From Acidobacteriaceae bacterium (GTDB lineage Bacteria; Acidobacteriota; Terriglobia; Terriglobales; Acidobacteriaceae): a DNA stretch of 38,782 nucleotides. Every line of letters begins with the position of its first letter. Position 1 is the first letter of the stretch. The position numbers and the translations under genes were made by a program. Positions 33,257 to 38,782 of the stretch are shown here, piece by piece. Location: NCBI GenBank assembly GCA_003171315.1, contig PMYE01000139.1, positions 1 to 38,782 on the forward strand, read 5' to 3'. The notes beneath the pieces are model-generated. The model was not told where the DNA came from, searched no databases, and worked only from the letters and a program-made list of their open reading frames with translations.

Positions 33257-34372
33257 ATGTGGTACCCGGCCGCGGTGCTGTTGTTTGCCCTGATGCAAAC
33301 GCCGGACTACTCCGCCGAAGGGCTCAAGGCCCTGGACGGCGGGAACTACGCCGCGGCCGTCGAGCAGCTTTCGAAAGCCGTTGCGGCCGATCCCAAGGAC
33401 TACGCAGCGCACTTCAATCTGGCTCTCGCCAACAGCCTGCTGGGGAAAGACAGCGAAGCCATCGCCGGATACCGGACCGTTCTCGAGTTGAAGCCCGGCT
33501 TGTACCAGGCTGAGCTGAACCTGGGAATCGTTCTGATTCGGGCCAAGCAGGCGCGGGAGGCGATCCCGCTGCTCGAAGCGGCGGTGCAGGAGAAGCCGAA
33601 GGAGTTGCAGCCGAACCTGCAACTGGCGGAGGCCTTGTTGGCCGCGGGTGAGCTCGCCAGAGCGGAGCAGTACTACAGAGCCTCCGCCGACCTTGATCCC
33701 AGCCTCAAGGATGCATTGTTGAAAGTGGCCGTGGCGTACGAGCGTGGCGGCCAAGCTCCCCAGGCCATCGAGATCTACACACAGTTTCCGGAGAACGTGG
33801 CGGCGCGGGAGCGCATGGGCGAATTGCTCATCGAGGCAGGGAAGCCGGCCGAGGCGGCGCCGCAACTGGAGTTCGCGGTGGGGAAGTCCCCGACGTCGGC
33901 CAACCGGGTAGCTCTGGCCACAGCCTACCTGCGGACCAACCAGGCGGAAAAAGCAGTCGAACAACTGCAGCAGGCGGTCGAGGGAGAACCGCGCAACTTC
34001 GAGCTGCGCATGAAGTACGGCCGGGTGGTCCGCGATCTGAAGAAGTACCCGGCGGCCGGGGCGGAGTTCATGCGCGCCACCGAGCTCAAACCGGATTCGA
34101 TCGAGGCGTGGAACGAGCTGGCGAGCATGCTTATCCTGTTGGAGGACTTCCCGCGGGCGCTGGCGGCGCTCGATCGAGTCCGTCAACTTGGCGGGGAGAT
34201 GCCGGGCCACTTCTTTTTGCGTGCAATCATGCTGGACAAAATGAAGCAGCTCAAGCCCGCCCTCGATAACTATCGGAAGTTCCTCACTCTGGCGAATGGC
34301 AAGTACCCGGATGAGGAATTCAAAGCGCGTCAACGGGCTCGTATCCTGGAAGGGGAGCTGGGTAAGAAGTGA
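33257..34372 (+). CDS. TPR-repeat protein, exported
   Basis: From the ATG at 33257 (AGGTAGGAAGG upstream) the protein has 371 residues. A short hydrophobic N-terminus (MWYPAAVLLFALMQT) suggests export or an anchor. It is followed by about nine tetratricopeptide repeats, for example NYAAAVEQLSKAVAADPKDY, AHFNLALANSLLGKDSEA and AEFMRATELKPDSIEAWNEL. TPR proteins are interaction scaffolds. It is divergent from argS and is the first of four or five tightly spaced genes, with its stop overlapping the next start (GTGA), so it probably works with the two small secreted proteins that follow. Confidence 0.9.
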   Translation: MWYPAAVLLFALMQTPDYSAEGLKALDGGNYAAAVEQLSKAVAADPKDYAAHFNLALANSLLGKDSEAIAGYRTVLELKPGLYQAELNLGIVLIRAKQAREAIPLLEAAVQEKPKELQPNLQLAEALLAAGELARAEQYYRASADLDPSLKDALLKVAVAYERGGQAPQAIEIYTQFPENVAARERMGELLIEAGKPAEAAPQLEFAVGKSPTSANRVALATAYLRTNQAEKAVEQLQQAVEGEPRNFELRMKYGRVVRDLKKYPAAGAEFMRATELKPDSIEAWNELASMLILLEDFPRALAALDRVRQLGGEMPGHFFLRAIMLDKMKQLKPALDNYRKFLTLANGKYPDEEFKARQRARILEGELGKK

Positions 34373-34824
34373 TTCGAATCGCCGCGGTTGCCACAATCCT
34401 GACACTGGCCTTGGCCGGCGCCGGTGCGGCTCGGGCGGACCTCGCCAAGGTTCGGGCCGAGACGCGTCCCGTTCAGCGCGCGCGGATGGCCATGGACAAT
34501 GCGAACGACCAGCTTGGCAGAGCCTCCAAGAGCTACAAGGAAGGCGGCCTCGCGGCGGCCCGAGCGGCCCTCGATGAGGTGTTGGGGTCGGTGGAACTGG
34601 CCAAGCAGTCGCTCGATCAAACTGGCAGGAATCCGCGAGACTTTGGCGAGTATAAGAACCTCGAGCTGAAGACCAGAGCATTGTTGAAGAAGCTCGAGGC
34701 ACTTGTCGAGAGCATGTTGTTCCAGGAGCGCGAAGAGTTGAAACCCCTGATAGATACGCTGCACAAGATACACGACGACACGCTGATGGCGATCATGGAA
34801 GGCCGGAAGAAGGGGAAAAAATGA
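34369..34824 (+). CDS. Small secreted helical protein, 151 aa
   Basis: I do not recognise the family. A signal peptide (IRIAAVATILTLALAGAGAARA, likely cut near ARA-DL) is followed by an almost entirely helical protein with ARMAMDNANDQLGRASKSYK, ALDEVLGSVELAKQSLDQTG and LKPLIDTLHKIHDDTLMAIM, ending in KKGKK. It starts with GTG overlapping the TPR gene stop and overlaps the next gene by ATGA, so the three are translationally coupled. It may be a periplasmic partner of the TPR protein. Confidence 0.82.
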   Translation: MIRIAAVATILTLALAGAGAARADLAKVRAETRPVQRARMAMDNANDQLGRASKSYKEGGLAAARAALDEVLGSVELAKQSLDQTGRNPRDFGEYKNLELKTRALLKKLEALVESMLFQEREELKPLIDTLHKIHDDTLMAIMEGRKKGKK

Positions 34825-35453
34825 AGACATGGGCCGCTGTGATTTGTCTGGTGGCGTCGTGGCCGTGCCTGGCCCAGCGCGATTTCCTGCGGGCGGACGA
34901 GATCGACCTGCTGCGCGCGGCACAAGATCCGAACGAGCGCCTCCCTCTGTACGTGAAGTTCGCCAAAGAACGCCTTAGCCTGATCCAGCAGTATGCCGCG
35001 AAGGAGAAGGCCGGCCGTGCCGCGCTGATTCGGGAGACTCTCGATGAGTACACGAAGATTATCGACGCCATCGACACGGTCACCGACGACGCCCTTAAGC
35101 GTGGCAAGACGGTGGAGAAGGGGCTGGCGTTCGTAACGTCCGGCGAGAGGGATCTGCTGGGTGCACTCCGACGACTGGCAAAGAGCACGCCGCCGGACAT
35201 GGCCATCTACAAGTTTTCTCTCGATCAGGCCATCGGCGCCACCAGCGACAGCCTGGATCTGGCGCTCGATGACTTGGGAAGCCGCTCGGCGGACCTCAAG
35301 GCCAAGGACGAGAAGGAGCGGAAAGCGCGCGAGGCCATGTCGAGCCCGGAAGAAGTGGCGGCCAAGCGCGCCCAGGAGAAGCAGGACGCGGAGCCGCAGA
35401 AAAAAGCTCCCACGCTGCGCCGCCCTGGGGAAACCGCCCCGCCCAAGGAATAA
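34821..35453 (+). CDS. Secreted helical protein, 210 aa
   Basis: This is an unrecognised protein with a signal peptide (MKTWAAVICLVASWPCLAQ). A helical domain follows (FLRADEIDLLRAAQDPNERL, FAKERLSLIQQYAAKEKAGR, YTKIIDAIDTVTDDALKRGK), with a charged Lys/Glu/Pro-rich tail from about residue 165 onward. The motif IIDAIDTVTDDAL resembles LIDTLHKIHDDTL of the preceding protein, so the two may be diverged relatives. It overlaps its upstream neighbour by four bases (ATGA). The next gene starts 6 bases after its stop. Confidence 0.82.
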   Translation: MKTWAAVICLVASWPCLAQRDFLRADEIDLLRAAQDPNERLPLYVKFAKERLSLIQQYAAKEKAGRAALIRETLDEYTKIIDAIDTVTDDALKRGKTVEKGLAFVTSGERDLLGALRRLAKSTPPDMAIYKFSLDQAIGATSDSLDLALDDLGSRSADLKAKDEKERKAREAMSSPEEVAAKRAQEKQDAEPQKKAPTLRRPGETAPPKE

Positions 35454-35458
35454 CCCCC

Positions 35459-36451
35459 GTGCCATCCATTTACCAAGCCGCCAATCTGCGGCTGAGCCGG
35501 GGTGTGTCCGCTCCCCCAGACGTCACCAGGGCGTTGCAGCGCGACCTGCGCCGGCTAGGCTACCTGCGGGCCGGGATCGACGGAATCTTCGGGAGGGAAA
35601 CGGAGTCGGCCGTCCAGGCGCTCCAATACGATCTGCGGCACAATGAGGGCGCGGGACTGGACGGTTGCTCGCTCGTGCGCGTGAGCGATTACAACCGCGG
35701 GCGCGTAGCCGCGGTGGACGGTGTCGCCGGCGAGAGCCTCGCCGCAACCATGGCGGAGATGCTGGCCGACGAGCGATTCGCGCAGGTCCCGGAAAGCCCC
35801 GATCCGAAAGGCGAGAACGCGCGGGTGGCCGTCACCCTGGCGGCCATGCAATCCGTCGAGGTCCCGGTGCCGTTCCTGATCGGGATTCTCAAGCAGGAGA
35901 GCGGACTGAGGCACTTCAGCGAGCCCACCTCGGCGAACGAAGACAACTTCGTGGTGGTCGGAATGGACCGGAATGCCGCGGGCGAACCGGCCATCACGTC
36001 GCGCGGGTACGGCGTCGGGCAATACACGTTGTTCCACCATCCCCCCACGCCGGACGAGGTCCGCGATGTGATCCTGGACCCGTGCGCGAATGTGAAGAAG
36101 GCGATCCGCGAACTCGCCGCGAAGTTCGCGGGCTTCCTCAAAGGCGCAACCCCGGCCACGCGTGCCGACGATCGCCTGGCCGAGGCTGGCTGCGGCCCGC
36201 TGCGGCTGTGCCAGTATGCGCCTGGCGATCCGCGCTACATGCGAGCTTGCCGCGAGTGCCTGGCCGCCGCCGGAACCACGGAGATCGCTCTGGCCCCGAC
36301 GCAGTACCATCCCGCGAGCGTGTATCGAGGCGTGCCGATTCGCAAGAACTTGGGCTGCGACTGGCCATACGCCGTGCGGCGCTACAACGGCGCCGGCGTG
36401 AACTCCTATCACTACCAGGCGCAGGTTCTCTTGCGCGTTCTGAACGGTTAA
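35459..36451 (+). CDS. Peptidoglycan-binding, lysozyme-like protein without signal peptide
   Basis: The 330-residue protein (GTG start, AAGGA 9 bases upstream) contains a PG_binding_1 domain at about 18-62 (VTRALQRDLRRLGYLRAGID and GIFGRETESAVQALQ). A middle domain at about 125-330 looks like a lytic transglycosylase: IGILKQESGLRHF supplies the catalytic Glu, SRGYGVGQYTLFH matches the G-x-G-Q-x motif, and VRRYNGAGVNSYHY closes the fold. Cysteines cluster at about 240-265 (CGPLRLCQYA, CRECLA). No signal peptide is visible, which is more like a phage or tailocin lysin than a housekeeping enzyme. It is placed directly behind two secreted proteins. Confidence 0.82.
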   Translation: MPSIYQAANLRLSRGVSAPPDVTRALQRDLRRLGYLRAGIDGIFGRETESAVQALQYDLRHNEGAGLDGCSLVRVSDYNRGRVAAVDGVAGESLAATMAEMLADERFAQVPESPDPKGENARVAVTLAAMQSVEVPVPFLIGILKQESGLRHFSEPTSANEDNFVVVGMDRNAAGEPAITSRGYGVGQYTLFHHPPTPDEVRDVILDPCANVKKAIRELAAKFAGFLKGATPATRADDRLAEAGCGPLRLCQYAPGDPRYMRACRECLAAAGTTEIALAPTQYHPASVYRGVPIRKNLGCDWPYAVRRYNGAGVNSYHYQAQVLLRVLNG

Positions 36452-36467
36452 CATAGGGGAACATCCA

Positions 36468-36929
36468 ATGCGACAAATTCCGAGCTGGGACGAGTACTAC
36501 CTCGATATCTGCAAGATGGTCTCTGCCCGAAGCAAGGACCCGAACACGCAGATCGGCTGCGTCATTGCGGGGCCGGCGCACGAGATTCGCTCGACGGGCT
36601 ACAACTCACTGCCCAGGGGAATCCGCGACGACGTGCCGGAACGGCTGGAGCGGCCCACCAAGTACCTGTGGATGGAGCATGCCGAACGCAACGCCATCTA
36701 CAACGCCGCCCGATGCGGGACGCCGCTCGAAGGCTGCACGCTCTACGTCGAGATCATGCCCTGCATGGACTGCGCGCGGGCGATCGTGCAGGCGGGGATT
36801 CGCCAGGTCGTCATCTCCGGCGCGCGCATGAGCCAGTACACCAGCGACTACTACGACGAGCACTTCCACAACGTGGAGGCGCTGTTCCAGGAGGCCGTCG
36901 TCATCGTCCGGCGTGTGCCCGCAAGCTAG
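36468..36929 (+). CDS. dCMP/cytidine-type deaminase
   Basis: The 153-residue protein is a zinc deaminase of the dCMP deaminase (ComEB) type. The zinc ligands are His71 with the proton-shuttling Glu73 in EHAERNAIYNAA and the two Cys of MPCMDCARAIVQAG. The N-terminus SWDEYYLDICKMVSARSKDP and TQIGCVI is typical of the dCMP class. It would make dUMP for thymidylate synthesis. The ATG follows AGGGGAAC. It lies 16 bases after the lysozyme-like gene in the same direction, and its stop overlaps the convergent gene's stop in CTAG. Confidence 0.92.
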   Translation: MRQIPSWDEYYLDICKMVSARSKDPNTQIGCVIAGPAHEIRSTGYNSLPRGIRDDVPERLERPTKYLWMEHAERNAIYNAARCGTPLEGCTLYVEIMPCMDCARAIVQAGIRQVVISGARMSQYTSDYYDEHFHNVEALFQEAVVIVRRVPAS

Positions 36930-37486
36930 CGCTTACTCTGCTTGGCCTTTGGCGCGGCTTTCTTTGGAGAGGCCCTCTTCGCCGCCGCCGGTTTAGAGGC
37001 GGCCAGATCCGAGTTGTCCGCGTCCACCAAAGCCTTCCACGCGCCGGTCGCCTGTTTCTTCCAAACCGTCGCAAACTTGCCGTGGTCGTTGACGGCCTTG
37101 CCGGAGGCGCCTTTATAGCTCATGACGTAGGCGCCGTAGTCGTAGGCCATGTCGCCGCTCTTGGCCACCTCGACCTTGGTAACTGTCCAGGTCAGCTCCA
37201 AATCGGGCAGGGCCAGCATCTGAGTATACGAGGCGCGAATAGCGGCTTTGCCGTTCGCCACGGCTTCTCCCGGCGACAGTATGACAGCATCGTCGGCGTA
37301 GAACGCGACCACTTTGTCGACATCTCGTGTGGCTGCCGCTTTCGCAAACTCCGCCTCAGTATCGCGGATGGCTTTCTCCTCCGTCGCGAGGTTCACTTCC
37401 GGCGTACTGCTGCAGCCGCCGGTCGACAGCAGAACCGCTGCAACCAGAGGCGCAACAACCACCAAGCGCATGTCCAGCTTTCTCAT
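36926..37486 (-). CDS. DUF4440/SnoaL-like lipoprotein
   Basis: The 186-residue protein has a lipoprotein signal (VVAAPLVA-like hydrophobic stretch, then LLSTGGCSS; Cys at about 25). An NTF2-like domain follows (AIRDTEAEFAKAAATRDVDK, VVAFYADDAVILSPGEAVAN, GKAAIRASYTQML, GKFATVWKKQATGAWKALVD), matching the DUF4440/SgcJ family. These folds bind small molecules or act as enzymes, but many have no known role. The C-terminus is Ala/Lys-rich (PAAAKRASPKKAAPKAK), an odd, very basic tail for a lipoprotein. AGGAGG lies 7 bases before the ATG at 37486. Confidence 0.88.
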   Translation of the reverse strand: MRKLDMRLVVVAPLVAAVLLSTGGCSSTPEVNLATEEKAIRDTEAEFAKAAATRDVDKVVAFYADDAVILSPGEAVANGKAAIRASYTQMLALPDLELTWTVTKVEVAKSGDMAYDYGAYVMSYKGASGKAVNDHGKFATVWKKQATGAWKALVDADNSDLAASKPAAAKRASPKKAAPKAKQSKR

Positions 37487-37575
37487 CGGGTACCTCCTGT
37501 TCGCTTTGCCAACTCAGCCACGAGAATACACCAAATCGCACGCCGCCAGTCGCACGACGCGGGACGCAGCCTGCT

Positions 37576-38304
37576 TCACTGCACGAAGCGCATTTCGCCG
37601 AAGCGTTCGGGGGCGTGGGGGCCGGGCCGCTCCTGCATGGAGTCCGACCAGATGCTCATGCGGCGATTGGGCTCCACGCCGTCCCAGCGGTTGAGATTGA
37701 AGGTCCAGACTGTGCCGGGCGACGGCCGCTTGGAAAACTCCTCGAAGTTGACCCACGGGATAGACACCTCGAGGCTCCACCCTTTGTCCTTGTCGCTGCG
37801 GTCGTTGAGCGTGCCATTGACGGCAACCCCCACCTTCACGCCTTCGAGGTTGAACCGCTTGAAGAACATCCGCGACCCCGGGGCGACCGTCACGAGGAGG
37901 TAGTCGTAGATGACGCCCCGCGCGTTCATCTCCAAGCCGATGTAGGCGGTCGTCTGAGCCGGCCTCGGGTTGATGAAGATCTCGACCGCGTCGTCCTGCC
38001 AGGTTTGATCGTCGCGCTGGGTGAACTGCGCGGTGACATCGGCGTCCTCGCAATCGTACGACACGTACAGATTGTCATCGTCCCACAGCAACCGGGCAAC
38101 GGTCTTCTGCTTCGCGCCGGTTTGCGAATCCCAAGGAAAAGTCAGTTCGCCGGTGTTGGCCGTAGCCCAAGCCTTGTCGTCGAGTTTCCCATCAATGACG
38201 ATCGGCGATGTAGCGCGCTTCACTTCGTACTTCGGAATGGGCGGGGCGGGCCGGGTCTGGGCACAAACGGCGGAGGTTATCAAAAAGGCCACGATTGTTC
38301 GCAT
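37576..38304 (-). CDS. Secreted CBM9-like (DOMON-type) protein
   Basis: From the ATG at 38304 the product has 242 residues. A signal peptide (MRTIVAFLITSAVCAQ) is followed by a carbohydrate-binding family 9-like fold: PIVIDGKLDDKAWATA, TVARLLWDDDNLYVSYDCED, WQDDAVEIFINP, and near the end TVWTFNLNRWD. This pattern (a binding module that reads 'iDG..dd.aW' and 'lyv....D') is common in secreted polysaccharide-related proteins of soil bacteria. No catalytic domain is attached. The open frame extends upstream but the signal peptide fixes the start. It is not closely linked to any operon. Confidence 0.88.
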   Translation of the reverse strand: MRTIVAFLITSAVCAQTRPAPPIPKYEVKRATSPIVIDGKLDDKAWATANTGELTFPWDSQTGAKQKTVARLLWDDDNLYVSYDCEDADVTAQFTQRDDQTWQDDAVEIFINPRPAQTTAYIGLEMNARGVIYDYLLVTVAPGSRMFFKRFNLEGVKVGVAVNGTLNDRSDKDKGWSLEVSIPWVNFEEFSKRPSPGTVWTFNLNRWDGVEPNRRMSIWSDSMQERPGPHAPERFGEMRFVQ

Positions 38305-38364
38305 ATTCAATGAGTGTAATGGAACGGCGCTGCTAGAATTGATGGGGTGGTTCGCCGCCGGGGC

Positions 38365-38553
38365 ATGAAGAAGCGATTGCCAAAACTCGCGGGTGAGGAT
38401 CAGGAGCGGAACTTCTGGGCGACGCACGATTCGACGGCGTACCTCGACTGGAAGAAGGCGAAGCGGTTGGCGCTGCCGAACCTGAAGCCGTCGCTCAAAG
38501 TGTTTCTGTTGGAACGAATCGACTGCGAGTTGAGACCCACCCGCGCCAAATAA
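38365..38553 (+). CDS. CopG-antitoxin-like small protein, possibly truncated
   Basis: From the ATG at 38365 the product has 62 residues (GTG at 38347 would add 6). KRLPKLAGEDQERNFWATHD and STAYLDWKKAKRLALPNLKP closely follow the CopG_antitoxin (BrnA-type) consensus 'FWe.hDst.ylDw..a......pnLkps'. The usual ribbon-helix-helix segment after it is shortened to FLLERIDCELRPTRAK, so DNA binding may be lost. No toxin gene is adjacent. A strong hairpin follows the stop. Confidence 0.72.
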   Translation: MKKRLPKLAGEDQERNFWATHDSTAYLDWKKAKRLALPNLKPSLKVFLLERIDCELRPTRAK

Positions 38554-38556
38554 CAA

Positions 38557-38584
38557 AAGGGTGAGGGCCCCCGCCCTCACCCTT
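38557..38584. terminator. Strong bidirectional terminator hairpin
   Basis: AAGGGTGAGGGC (38557-38568) pairs perfectly over 12 bp with GCCCTCACCCTT (38573-38584), loop CCCC. It lies between the stop of the antitoxin-like gene and the stop of the convergent ppdK. Confidence 0.85.
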
Positions 38585-38625
38585 AAATTGCAGTCTTTGT
38601 GTCTTCGTGACTTTGTGGTGAGGCG

Positions 38626-38782
38626 TTACGCCGTGCGCGTCATCTCGGTTTTGTCGCCGGCCAGGGCGGCCTGGGCCGCGGCTAGCCTTGCGATCGGGAC
38701 TCGGTACGGGCTGCACGAGACGTAGTTCATGCCTACCCGGTAGCAGAATTCCACCGAGCTGGGCTCGCCGCCGTGCTCGCCG
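38626..38782 (-). CDS. ppdK: Pyruvate, phosphate dikinase, C-terminal end (cut by window end)
   Basis: On the minus strand a frame open to the window edge reads [20 protein letters not shown] and then [20 protein letters not shown], ending at 38626. This is the conserved C-terminus of PPDK, including the catalytic Cys of the PEP/pyruvate domain ([18 protein letters not shown]). PPDK interconverts pyruvate and phosphoenolpyruvate with ATP and phosphate. Only 52 residues are in the window, so nothing can be said about the swivelling or ATP-grasp domains. Confidence 0.93.
   Translation of the reverse strand, partial: GEHGGEPSSVEFCYRVGMNYVSCSPYRVPIARLAAAQAALAGDKTEMTRTA

Overview
The window is GC-rich chromosomal DNA from a Gram-negative (diderm) bacterium. 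It carries an LPS-export locus (lptC/A, lptB), rpoN and a TonB-dependent receptor. The gene content, the dense small palindromic repeats and the style of the unknown secreted proteins suggest an acidobacterium (Acidobacteriota); this is inferred by recognition and was not tested by any search. About 38 protein-coding genes are supported, including two cut by the window ends (an aldo/keto reductase at the left, pyruvate phosphate dikinase at the right).

Layout. 1-7.1 kb: housekeeping and metabolic genes (aldo/keto reductase end, ndk, a DinB-like protein, a PEGA-domain protein, a zinc alcohol dehydrogenase, prmC, an acyl-CoA dehydrogenase). 7.1-8.5 kb: a repeat-rich gap followed by an Rrf2-type regulator. 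9.0-13.6 kb: a TPP riboswitch and a ribosome-site-masking hairpin in front of a TonB receptor, an APH-fold kinase and a PnuC/PnuT-type permease, which together read as a thiamine uptake and trapping operon. 13.6-14.6 kb: a D-2-hydroxyacid dehydrogenase. 14.9-21.4 kb (minus strand): a compact eight-gene histidine operon, hisI-hisG-hisD-hisC-hisB-hisH-hisF-hisA. It is preceded by a 24-codon leader peptide with seven His codons and by a terminator/antiterminator pair, a classical attenuator.

21.4-23.7 kb: a ComEA-like protein, an AIM24-family protein and an AI-2E-family permease. 23.7-25.7 kb: a repeat-dense segment with nested MITE-like elements around an unknown gene that carries an in-frame palindromic repeat. 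25.7-31.0 kb: a fused LptC/LptA protein, LptB and sigma-54 (RpoN). 31.1-33.2 kb: argS, which also carries an in-frame palindromic repeat. 33.3-36.9 kb: a tightly coupled cluster (TPR protein, two small secreted helical proteins, a leaderless peptidoglycan-binding/lysozyme-like protein, dCMP deaminase). 36.9-38.8 kb: a DUF4440-type lipoprotein, a CBM9-like secreted protein, a CopG-antitoxin-like small protein and the ppdK end.

The most notable signals are regulatory or structural rather than new enzymes: the his attenuator, the TPP-controlled thiamine operon with several mutually exclusive RNA pairings, and several families of small palindromic elements. Two of those elements have become part of open reading frames. 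One 152-bp element has 15-bp terminal inverted repeats and a 4-bp target duplication, and it splits another repeat.
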